14,785 nucleotides of DNA, from the NCBI GenBank assembly GCA_046345275.1, contig JBKDJY010000041.1, positions 1 to 14,785 on the forward strand. The letters run 5' to 3'. This stretch comes from UBA4416 sp046345275 (GTDB lineage: Bacteria; Bacteroidota; Bacteroidia; B-17B0; Aurantibacillaceae). The translations under genes and the position numbers were made by a program. The notes below the pieces were generated by a model. It ran no database searches, was not told the DNA's origin, and saw nothing but the letters and a program-made list of their open reading frames with translations. Positions 1 through 7,378 of this stretch are shown here, piece by piece (position 1 is the first letter of the stretch; every line of letters begins with the position of its first letter).

Positions 1-177
1 ATATCCAGCTGTTGAGCGCAAAAAATCTTAATGCTTCTCATAAATCCAAAAAAACAGCATTGAAATTTCAATTCGCAACGCATTCTTATCAAAAAATAAA
101 TCACTCTTTTCAAAAAACAGTAGTTTTCTTGCTGACACTATTTAGTTGAATATTTACATTTCAATGTTTTGATTCAA
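1..177. other. Left-edge region without a supported gene
   Basis: AT-rich stretch downstream of the minus-strand porP/sprF gene. A minus-strand ATG at 41-39 opens a frame that runs off the window after 13 codons, but it has no recognisable similarity and no clear start signal, so it is not called. One copy of the TTTACATTTCAAT motif that recurs in several intergenic regions of this window lies at 153-165. No convincing terminator for porP/sprF was found. Confidence 0.5.
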
Positions 178-1248
178 TTAAAACATAGAGCCTCCATAAT
201 TTTTATGAGCACCTTTTCTTAAAAAAGGGTTTGGATTTATAAATCTTAAAGATATTTCATAAGCACCTCTTCCGTTTGAAGCATTAGTTAGTTTTGACGC
301 GTTAATGTCGTAAGAAATGCCTACTATGTAGTTTTTTATTTCATATTGGAAAACTCCAATAAATGCATCTTTACCTCTATAAAGTATACCTAAATTAAAT
401 GAACTTGCTGTTACAAACCCCGTTACTTTTGATTCATCTTTTGTTTTAACGTTAAATAAAACACCTGCTAAAAATTCTTTATGACCACCTTGTATTTGGA
501 AATATCCTTTTGGTAAAATACTTAGATTGGAATTAGCAACGCCAAAAAAACCATTGAAGTAAGCAATATAACGGCTGTTTTGTTTATCTGAGTAATTACT
601 ATAAAGCGCTGTATTAGCTCTATTTAAGTGAAATCCTGCAATGCCAATGTCAACAATCTTTCTATTATTAGCTGTCATATATTTTTCACCAGACTGAAAT
701 TTATAATTAAGCCCCCCTGCTATATCAAAGAAGCTAGTGCGTTGAATATTCTGAAGTGATTCGCCTGTTGAATATGATGCGTTGTAATCTTGCCCATCAT
801 ATTGTTCTCCCCACTGAAAGTTTGGGTTATTTATGTTTTTTTGATTAAAGTTCACTTTGATTCCTGAACTCAGTTTGCTTTTTGTATTTAGTTTAGCGTG
901 ATAAGCTATACATAATCCTGTTGTTAATGAGGTGAATACTGCGTCACCTGACTTATCATAATAGCAGTCAAATCCGGCGCCAATAGTCCCTTTTTTTTTC
1001 TTTTTATTATTTCTACCGGAAATCGACATGCCATATGTGTTAAAAGGAGTTGCTACTGATTTCCACTGTTGGCGATATATTATCCCAGCATTAATGTCAT
1101 AGTCAAGTCCTGCATTTGCAGGATTAAGGTACATAGGCATGGTATAGAATTGAGAAAAGTGAATGTCTTGTGCATTAATATCAATATTTTTTAGAAAGAA
1201 CACGACTATTAATACGAAGCTTGTTTTTTTGTTTATTCTTAGTTTCAT
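178..1248 (-). CDS. PorP/SprF family type IX secretion outer-membrane protein
   Basis: The 356-residue protein has an N-terminal signal peptide (about residues 1-26, ending near NINA-QD). Directly after it comes the family hallmark, QDIHFSQFYTMPMYLNPANAG, typical of PorP/SprF proteins. The rest is rich in alternating beta-strand segments, as expected for an outer-membrane barrel, and the length is in the normal family range (about 300-350). Known members work with the type IX secretion system and are usually encoded beside a large secreted protein with a type B sorting domain. That is the case here: the gene starts 15 bases after the stop of the 1413-residue protein on the same strand, so co-transcription is likely. 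The inferred role is secretion or surface anchoring of that neighbour. A lysine run near residues 83-87 (N-N-K5-G) is encoded by a T9-C-T5 tract at 991-1005 on the plus strand. Family assignment is firm. Which of the many PorP/SprF paralogues this is cannot be told, so no symbol is given. Confidence 0.93.
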   Translation of the reverse strand: MKLRINKKTSFVLIVVFFLKNIDINAQDIHFSQFYTMPMYLNPANAGLDYDINAGIIYRQQWKSVATPFNTYGMSISGRNNKKKKKGTIGAGFDCYYDKSGDAVFTSLTTGLCIAYHAKLNTKSKLSSGIKVNFNQKNINNPNFQWGEQYDGQDYNASYSTGESLQNIQRTSFFDIAGGLNYKFQSGEKYMTANNRKIVDIGIAGFHLNRANTALYSNYSDKQNSRYIAYFNGFFGVANSNLSILPKGYFQIQGGHKEFLAGVLFNVKTKDESKVTGFVTASSFNLGILYRGKDAFIGVFQYEIKNYIVGISYDINASKLTNASNGRGAYEISLRFINPNPFLRKGAHKNYGGSMF

Positions 1249-1263
1249 GACTAAATATTTAAG

Positions 1264-4200
1264 TTATTTTACAACAGTGATATTTCCTTTTTTATTAATC
1301 GTATTTCTATTTTTTGTAGTTGCATTGAAGTCATAGACAAAAACACCTGAATTAACAGAAACACCTTTATATTTACCATCCCAGCAAATTTTTGAGTCTT
1401 CTGATTCAAAAACTAATATGCCCCATCTATCGAATATCTGTAATTTCATTTGAGTAATACAATTGCCATATACGCAAAGTACATCATTATGTCCGTCGTT
1501 ATTTGGAGAGAAGGCTGTAGGAATATAAACATTACCGCATTCTATTCTAATTTCGACACAGGCAGTATCTTTGCAGCCGAGTACGTCAGTTATTTCTACG
1601 CAGTATACAATGTCTTCAGTTGGACTAGCTAATGGATTACTGCAATCAATGCAACTTAGATTATTAGTTGGATACCAAGAATAGTTTATGCCATTACCGC
1701 TGTTTAATTGGGTACTTGTACCTAACTTTATTTCATTATCTACCGTTGTAACAGTTGCTGTTGCTCCAGTAGACGGTAATATATTTATTGTATATATATT
1801 ACTGCAATTGTTTAAATCCTTTACAGTTATTGAATATACTCCAGCGCATAAATTCAGGTTGTTATTCTGATTTAATCCATTTGGGAGCCAATTATATAAG
1901 TAATTATCACCAGTGCCTCCCGATGTTGTAAAAGAGATTGCTCCATCACAATAATTACAACTTGTATTTGTACTGGTAAATGTACTTGTCAATATTGTGG
2001 GTTCCGTTACTGTGAATGATTGTGAAATAACACAATTTACTCCGGAGGAGATTGTACAAGTATATATTCCTGCATTTAAATTTAAAGCAGTATTATTCGA
2101 AGAAACATTTGGTGACCACGTGTAAGTTTGTGCATTAGATACTTGAAGAGTTATAGAACCAGTACTTTGTCCATTACATAGAACATTTGATACTACTGAA
2201 CTTGTGATTATTGGATTTTGTATTACAGATACAGTTGATTGGTTAGAAGATACACAGCCATTTGAATTGGTACCTGAAATAGTATAAATTATTGAGATGG
2301 TTGGAGAAACTGAAATTGAAACTGTTGTTGCCCCTGAGTTCCATGTGTAACTAATTGCTCCACTTGCAACGATTGAAGTTGTTTCACCAGCACAGATTGT
2401 AGGATTATTTACAGAAATTGTTGGGCTTGAATTTACAGTAATTGAAGAATTTACTGTAGATGTACATCCATTAGTTGCACCAATAACTGTATAAATTGTA
2501 TTAGATGTTATATTGCATATAACAGTAGACCCCGAAGAAGATGATAATCCAATAGACGGCGACCAAGAATAATTTGTTGCCCCATTAACTGTTATTGTTG
2601 CACTATTTCCAGAACAAATAGTAGCTGAATTAATGCTTAATGTTGGGGTTGGCGTTACAGATACAGTAGTTATAGTTGATCCCGTACAGCTACCTGCTGA
2701 ACCAGAAACTGTGTAAATTGTACTTACAGAGGGATTAGCAACAACAACCGAACTAGTCGTAGTTGATAAACCAATAGAAGGCGACCATGTATAAGAAGTT
2801 GCACCTGTAGCAGTTAAAGTTGCATTGGAACCACTACAAATGTTTGCAGAGTTACTTGAAATTGATAAGCCATTACCTATAGTAATAGACGCTATTGAAG
2901 AACCTGTGCAGGTGCCAACTGAGCCAATTACTGTATAAGTAGTATTAGAATTTGAAGTAGCAGTAACAATAGAACCCGTGGTTGAACTTAATCCAATTGC
3001 AGGTGACCAGGTATAACTATTTGCCCCAGATGCTGTCAAGGTTGCAGTACCACCTGCGCAAATAGTAGAGCTTGAAACAGTTATTGATGTTGTAGATGTA
3101 TTTGTAAGCGATACAGTAACAGTTTGAATACCATTTCCGCAAGATGGATTTAAATCTGTTATTGTTACCGTATATACCCCTGCAGCTAAACCAGAGGCGC
3201 TGTTCTGAGTTCCTCCAGATGGAGACCAAGAATATGTAAAATTACCAGAACCACCGATTATACTAACGCTGGCTGATCCAGAGTTGCTGCCGCAAGATGG
3301 ATTAGTAATAGACCCGGCAGGAATTGATGCAGAATATGAGCTTGTTGCAAAACTAAAATCTATTTTGAATGAAGCAGCATTATTTGAAGTATTGTTATCT
3401 GATGATACTTGGTTTTGCAATGTGTATGCGTTATCAAGATAACATTCAGAATGAAATAGTACTCCATTTGGATTAAATCTATTATTTGTAGATTCATGAA
3501 TGTGAGAACCTACATTTGAACCACCTGAAACAGAGCCACCATAATAGCTACCAAATAATAAACTTGCTCCTGTGTTGTCTATGGAACCTAGAAATATACT
3601 TTTAGAACTAGTAGTAATTGCATTTGAAGTAGTGGGAAGGCCACCATTTAAATTTGAACCTGAAAAATGCACATTGTTACAAGGGTCTATGCCAAACGCT
3701 GTCGGTACAAATTCATTTATGTTTGCTGAGCTATTTGTGTTACCTCCAAGGCAACAAGAAAAAATCGTGCTTGTCAAACCACTGTTTATTTTGTGAATAA
3801 AATAATTATAGGTACCTGGTTGATTATAGGCGCCTGATGTTGTAGGATAGCTTGAATTGCTTGTGCATCCAAATATATATATATTATTAGTTGGATCAAT
3901 TTGAATAAATTTTGCTTTGTCTTTTGCAGAAGTACCTAAATATGTAGATTGAATCAGAGATGTTGCTGTAGAATTTATAACGGTAACGAAACCATCTTGA
4001 TTACCAAAACTAGTTGGATTTAACCCTCCTGACACTCCTGGGAAATTTGTACTAGATGTGTTCCCGCAAATATAAATATTTCCATTAGGCGCGATTTTTA
4101 CGTCACATGCATCTTCTGTGGATGAGCCTCCAATGTATGTTGACCAAATTAGTGATGATAAATTATTATTTAGTTTTGTCACAACACCATCTGATGTGCC

Positions 4201-5505
4201 AGATAATGCAGTTTGAATAACACCAGCGGTTGTCGGATAATTTGTGGATTCTGTTAGACCCGAAACAAAAACATTATTCGATCCATCAACATAAATTGTA
4301 GATACATACGTTTGAAATGTGCCTCCTTCACTCCCAGTTCCACCTAAATAAGTTGAAGCTAATAGAGATGAACCTGTACTATTTAGTTTTGATACTACGT
4401 AATCAGCTACTGGGAGACCAAATCCACCAGATGAGGCAAATGTATTATCATAGCAACCAGAAGTAGTTGGATAGTTTGTGCTTGTAGAAGTTGCCAAAAT
4501 AAATAGATTATCATTGCTGTCGCAAAACAAACTATAGGGATAATCGTCTGCTGGCATACCCATTGCCGAACCTGCTGTTCCGCCAATTAATGTTCCATAT
4601 AATTGGGTAGTACCATTTGACGCATACTTTTCAATAACTATATTCCACCCATTACCTGTTGATATACTAGTTGTAAAAGCCCCGGGAGTACCCTGATAGA
4701 CTGGCCCAAAAGTTCCTGCTGCAACATATAGGTTGCCTTGACTATCATAGGTTGCCCCATCTGCAGAAAGCAACGCCGTACTAGATGAATATGTTGAAAA
4801 TATTACAGTTGGATCAATAATTAATTTTTTAGTTCTATCGTATCCATTAGGAAATTGGAAACTTAGTTTTGTACCTTTTAATACATAATTACATACTACC
4901 TCTACTTTGTTACCGTTAACATCCAGCTGGTAAGCATAAGGCTTCTCTTCAATTATGTTATTAATTGAAGTCTTAATTAGCAATTTTCCATTAATTAATT
5001 TTATTGAACTTTGTCCATTATAATTTATTTCAATTTGATTTGCATTTGAACCTGGATTTAAAATGAAATCATACTTTAAAGTGCCACCATATCCGTAATA
5101 ATGAATATCAATTCCCTGATAAATGTTTTCATATAACAGTTCATTGAAAAGACGAACATTTGATACCCATTTACTTATATCTGACCCAATAAAGTAATTA
5201 TATTTTTCTAATCTTTCTGAACTCGCTTTTATTTTTACATCAGTATTAGAATTAATAAATTCAACCTGATAGCAATGCCCTTTTATTTCTTCATTACCAT
5301 TATGCTCGTGATTATCTTTTGACTCTAAAATGTTATATGTAATGTTTTTCTTACCAAAGTAGATATTGGAATTCCCTATTTCTGCTTTAAATTCTTCCTT
5401 GCAGTTAAATTGACCTTTATTTTCAAAAAAACGAATTGGATTATTTGATAGCATCTCTGTTTTACATATTAATAATAATAATATAGTACAGTAAATTGTT
5501 TTCAT
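1264..5505 (-). CDS. Large secreted SBBP/Ig-repeat protein with T9SS type B (gliding-type) C-terminal domain
   Basis: The 1413-residue exported protein has a clear modular build. Residues 1-20 are a hydrophobic signal peptide. Residues about 24-232 form an N-terminal domain opening with PIRFFENKGQF, typical of this class of Bacteroidota surface proteins (DUF7948-like). Residues about 236-700 hold beta-propeller (SBBP-like) repeats with recurring STYLGG and NIYICG-type strands, ending in the characteristic STNNRFNPNGVLFHSEC segment. Residues about 728-800 are a SprB-like repeat (PSCGSNSGSASVSIIGGSG...GVYTVTITD). Residues about 812-1100 are four tandem Ig-like repeats, followed by two more SprB-like units and an Ig-like unit. 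Residues about 1323-1413 are the T9SS type B sorting domain (IPTAFSPNNDGHNDV, IFDRWG, W-D-G). The protein is probably secreted through the T9SS and held at the surface as an adhesin or gliding-related filament; that role is inferred. It is the first gene of a pair with porP/sprF. The start is taken at 5505 because the signal peptide begins there. Confidence 0.93.
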   Translation of the reverse strand: MKTIYCTILLLLICKTEMLSNNPIRFFENKGQFNCKEEFKAEIGNSNIYFGKKNITYNILESKDNHEHNGNEEIKGHCYQVEFINSNTDVKIKASSERLEKYNYFIGSDISKWVSNVRLFNELLYENIYQGIDIHYYGYGGTLKYDFILNPGSNANQIEINYNGQSSIKLINGKLLIKTSINNIIEEKPYAYQLDVNGNKVEVVCNYVLKGTKLSFQFPNGYDRTKKLIIDPTVIFSTYSSSTALLSADGATYDSQGNLYVAAGTFGPVYQGTPGAFTTSISTGNGWNIVIEKYASNGTTQLYGTLIGGTAGSAMGMPADDYPYSLFCDSNDNLFILATSTSTNYPTTSGCYDNTFASSGGFGLPVADYVVSKLNSTGSSLLASTYLGGTGSEGGTFQTYVSTIYVDGSNNVFVSGLTESTNYPTTAGVIQTALSGTSDGVVTKLNNNLSSLIWSTYIGGSSTEDACDVKIAPNGNIYICGNTSSTNFPGVSGGLNPTSFGNQDGFVTVINSTATSLIQSTYLGTSAKDKAKFIQIDPTNNIYIFGCTSNSSYPTTSGAYNQPGTYNYFIHKINSGLTSTIFSCCLGGNTNSSANINEFVPTAFGIDPCNNVHFSGSNLNGGLPTTSNAITTSSKSIFLGSIDNTGASLLFGSYYGGSVSGGSNVGSHIHESTNNRFNPNGVLFHSECYLDNAYTLQNQVSSDNNTSNNAASFKIDFSFATSSYSASIPAGSITNPSCGSNSGSASVSIIGGSGNFTYSWSPSGGTQNSASGLAAGVYTVTITDLNPSCGNGIQTVTVSLTNTSTTSITVSSSTICAGGTATLTASGANSYTWSPAIGLSSTTGSIVTATSNSNTTYTVIGSVGTCTGSSIASITIGNGLSISSNSANICSGSNATLTATGATSYTWSPSIGLSTTTSSVVVANPSVSTIYTVSGSAGSCTGSTITTVSVTPTPTLSINSATICSGNSATITVNGATNYSWSPSIGLSSSSGSTVICNITSNTIYTVIGATNGCTSTVNSSITVNSSPTISVNNPTICAGETTSIVASGAISYTWNSGATTVSISVSPTISIIYTISGTNSNGCVSSNQSTVSVIQNPIITSSVVSNVLCNGQSTGSITLQVSNAQTYTWSPNVSSNNTALNLNAGIYTCTISSGVNCVISQSFTVTEPTILTSTFTSTNTSCNYCDGAISFTTSGGTGDNYLYNWLPNGLNQNNNLNLCAGVYSITVKDLNNCSNIYTINILPSTGATATVTTVDNEIKLGTSTQLNSGNGINYSWYPTNNLSCIDCSNPLASPTEDIVYCVEITDVLGCKDTACVEIRIECGNVYIPTAFSPNNDGHNDVLCVYGNCITQMKLQIFDRWGILVFESEDSKICWDGKYKGVSVNSGVFVYDFNATTKNRNTINKKGNITVVK
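2205..3072 (-). repeat. Four tandem ~72-residue Ig-like repeats inside the large surface protein
   Basis: Four consecutive units begin with nearly the same motif at residues about 814 (STICAGGTATLT), 885 (ANICSGSNATLT), 958 (ATICSGNSATIT) and 1035 (PTICAGETTSI). Each continues with Y-[ST]-W-[SN] about 13 residues later and ends with an I/TYTV-x-G strand and a Gly-Cys pair. The first three share WSP-x-IGLS, while the fourth has lost it. Each unit has paired cysteines in similar places, suggesting one disulfide per domain. The DNA copies have diverged but are similar enough to be prone to recombination or assembly collapse. Confidence 0.85.
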
Positions 5506-5565
5506 AGCTCTTTAATTTTATCACAATTTCGAGCATATTGAATTGGTAAAAAAGCAAAAAAAATA

Positions 5566-5644
5566 AGATTTTTACATTTCAATCTGTAACATTTATTGAT
5601 TTAACAAAAGAAACACTAGCTATAAAATTGAAATGTAAAAATCT
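5566..5644. promoter_or_regulatory. Perfect 18-bp inverted repeat in the divergent intergenic region
   Basis: AGATTTTTACATTTCAAT at 5566-5583 is the exact reverse complement of ATTGAAATGTAAAAATCT at 5627-5644, with 43 bases between. The pair lies about midway in the 205-base gap between the divergent starts at 5505 and 5711, each arm 60-70 bases from the nearer start codon. It could be an operator that controls both genes or a pair of promoter-linked sites. The core TTTACATTTCAAT recurs elsewhere in the window. It lacks a T-run and a short loop, so it is not a simple terminator. The symmetry is seen directly; the regulatory role is inferred. Confidence 0.55.
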
Positions 5645-5679
5645 ACTAAAAATTTATTTTTATTTGGAAACTGACGAAA

Positions 5680-5687
5680 TACTTTTG
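5680..5687 (+). promoter_or_regulatory. Candidate Bacteroidota -7 promoter box
   Basis: TACTTTTG matches the Bacteroidota -7 consensus TAnnTTTG and lies 23 bases before the ATG at 5711. A TTTG at 5663-5666 is only 13 bases upstream, shorter than the usual ~19-21 base spacing to a -33 element, so the assignment is tentative. Confidence 0.35.
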
Positions 5688-5710
5688 GGTAAATCTTAAA
5701 TACCTAAATC

Positions 5711-7075
5711 ATGAAAAAATATTTATTTACACTTGGTGCTTTTTGCTGTATGTTATATGCACAATCGCAGAATACTAATCAATTTACATTAAACCAAAGT
5801 AATATCGGTACTATTGCACCTAATTCAGTTAGGCCAAATAACCCAACTATACTAAATAATGTTAATGCAAATACTAGTTATTGGATAGAGCCAATAGGAG
5901 ATATAATGACTAATAAAGGAATCGATTTAACAAGTTCTAATCCAAATCAAAAATTTTATTTAAGTACAATTTTTCAAGACTCTACTGTTAGGATTGGTAA
6001 CGGGACTTCAACTACAAATTATGTAAATAGCATTTTTGTTGGTAATGTATTAGATCCTAAATCACAACTTTTACAAAGCAGTTTTACACCTATTGTTACG
6101 AATTCTGATCCTTATATTATTGACTCTTTGTATATTCTTGGGTCATACGTTAAAAAAACTTCTGCCGTTGACACTTTATATACGTGGATTGTTTGGGGTG
6201 ATACAGCAAATACAAGTGTGTTTAATAAAATTACTACAGGAACAGCTTGGATATCTCCTATTTCCTCTTGGCGGTATTCAATACTAGGCCCAAAAGTATC
6301 TGGAGCAGGTTCGAATCCTGGAAATACAATAACATCTACTGCACCAGCATCAAATAAATTATTGATTAAGTACGTATTGCAAACAAGTGATTCTGTCTCT
6401 TCTGTTGGAACAGGTAAATATATCGCCGTAAAATTAGTTAATAGCCTCGGTGTTAGTAATCCTATCACTATTCCTGCTGGGAACATTGTTTCTTGTTTTT
6501 ATACTTTTGTTCCAGGATATTCTTATAATTCAGGTGATTGTGTTTATAGTTTTTCAGGTGCCACAGTACAACAAAATAAAAATGGGTTTTCTGCATTTGT
6601 ATGGGAGCAAAATAACCCTGCCATTAGCTCTGTAAATGATTTAGCAGACCATCAAGTAGATCCAACTTCATTTTGTATGAGTACAAGCTACACGAAACGA
6701 CAAAGACATAACACGACAGGCAGCGCATCTTCAACTGCTTTGACTGGTAATCTGTTATCAGCACCTGTTATATTATATCATTTAAATGTAACGACAGCTG
6801 GATTAACTGAGTATGATAAAGCAAATTTTAAGCTAGAGCAGAATTACCCTAACCCAACATCTGATAATACTACAGTGAAATATAATCTTTCTAAAAATGC
6901 TAAAACTGTAACATTTGTTCTAACCGATGTATATGGCAAAGTTATTATGGAAGAAAACCTAATGAGTAACATGGGGAGTCATGAAGTTAAAATAGCTGCG
7001 CCTGCAAGAGGTATTTATTTCTATACGTTGAAAGTAGATGGAATTTCTAAAACTAGAAAAATGATCATTGAATAA
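5711..7075 (+). CDS. Secreted protein of unknown function with T9SS type A sorting domain
   Basis: The 454-residue protein starts with a signal peptide (MKKYLFTLGAFCCMLYAQSQ, cleavage near residue 20). It ends in a typical T9SS type A sorting domain at about residues 374-454: FKLEQNYPNPTSDNTTVKYNL, then a VTFVLTDVYGKVI strand, a GIYFYTL strand and the terminal RKMIIE. It is therefore expected to cross the outer membrane through the type IX system and lose this tail. The ~350-residue cargo between is rich in Ser, Thr, Asn and beta-strand and matches no family I can name; I see no catalytic motif. The gene is divergent from the large surface protein, shares its intergenic inverted repeat, and is followed 20 bases later by a strong terminator, so it is probably a single-gene transcription unit. 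Confidence 0.9.
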   Translation: MKKYLFTLGAFCCMLYAQSQNTNQFTLNQSNIGTIAPNSVRPNNPTILNNVNANTSYWIEPIGDIMTNKGIDLTSSNPNQKFYLSTIFQDSTVRIGNGTSTTNYVNSIFVGNVLDPKSQLLQSSFTPIVTNSDPYIIDSLYILGSYVKKTSAVDTLYTWIVWGDTANTSVFNKITTGTAWISPISSWRYSILGPKVSGAGSNPGNTITSTAPASNKLLIKYVLQTSDSVSSVGTGKYIAVKLVNSLGVSNPITIPAGNIVSCFYTFVPGYSYNSGDCVYSFSGATVQQNKNGFSAFVWEQNNPAISSVNDLADHQVDPTSFCMSTSYTKRQRHNTTGSASSTALTGNLLSAPVILYHLNVTTAGLTEYDKANFKLEQNYPNPTSDNTTVKYNLSKNAKTVTFVLTDVYGKVIMEENLMSNMGSHEVKIAAPARGIYFYTLKVDGISKTRKMIIE

Positions 7076-7095
7076 CAATTAGTAATTAATATTTC

Positions 7096-7133
7096 AAAAA
7101 AAACCGAATATATTAAATATTCGGTTTTTTTTT
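7096..7133 (+). terminator. Rho-independent terminator after the T9SS cargo gene
   Basis: A perfect 8-bp stem, ACCGAATA (7103-7110) and TATTCGGT (7118-7125), has a 7-base loop, is preceded by eight A residues (7096-7103) and runs into nine T residues (7125-7133). It begins 20 bases after the stop at 7075. The A-run and T-run pair with each other, so it may also act on the other strand, although no convergent gene is present. Confidence 0.88.
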
Positions 7134-7169
7134 ATTTTTAGAATACTATAATTACAGCTAATATAAAAA

Positions 7170-7227
7170 CACCATCTTAAATCACTCAGTACCTTAAGGA
7201 ATAGATTACTAAGCTATTAAGATGGTG
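7170..7227. repeat. 11-bp perfect inverted repeat with structured loop
   Basis: CACCATCTTAA (7170-7180) is the exact reverse complement of TTAAGATGGTG (7217-7227). The 36-base loop itself holds a near-complementary pair, CTCAGTA and TACTAAG, and a CCTTAAGG palindrome (7192-7199). It lies in the 303-base gap between 7075 and 7379, past the terminator and about 150 bases before the next gene, and has no T-tract. It could be a small structured RNA, a protein-binding dyad or a remnant of a short repeat; nothing here decides between these. The rest of this gap is AT-rich and featureless, apart from a possible -7 box (TAATTTTG, 7304-7311) and a TTTACACTTCAAG motif (7338-7350). Confidence 0.5.
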
Positions 7228-7337
7228 AACCAAAATGCATAATTACTACTAAAAACTGCTAAAGTATATAGTAACTAGCAAATACGTTATAAAAATATAT
7301 GGTTAATTTTGTAATTATAAACAAAAAACATTTAATA

Positions 7338-7350
7338 TTTACACTTCAAG
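7338..7350 (+). promoter_or_regulatory. TTTACACTTCAAG motif upstream of the 497-residue protein gene
   Basis: This differs at two positions from the TTTACATTTCAAT core seen at 153-165 and 5571-5583 and, inverted, at 5627-5639. It lies 28 bases before the ATG at 7379, a position compatible with a transcription-factor site. The role is inferred only from recurrence and position. Confidence 0.3.
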
Positions 7351-7378
7351 AAATTTGATTTCAATAATTTAGTCTTTT

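Noticed and set aside
1..41. Minus-strand frame starting at ATG 41-39 and running off the left edge
   Set aside because: Only 13 codons are visible, with no recognisable motif or start signal, so it cannot be told from chance.
2205..3072. CRISPR-like or DNA-level tandem repeat array
   Set aside because: The periodicity is ~72 codons with diverged DNA and conserved protein motifs, so these are protein-domain repeats.
5661..5687. Full -33/-7 promoter for the T9SS cargo gene
   Set aside because: The spacing between TTTG (5663) and TACTTTTG (5680) is too short for the usual Bacteroidota promoter, so only the -7 box is listed, at low confidence.
6112..6486. 124-codon minus-strand open frame
   Set aside because: It lies wholly inside the T9SS cargo gene, which has a signal peptide and sorting domain in the other strand's frame. 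It is a shadow.
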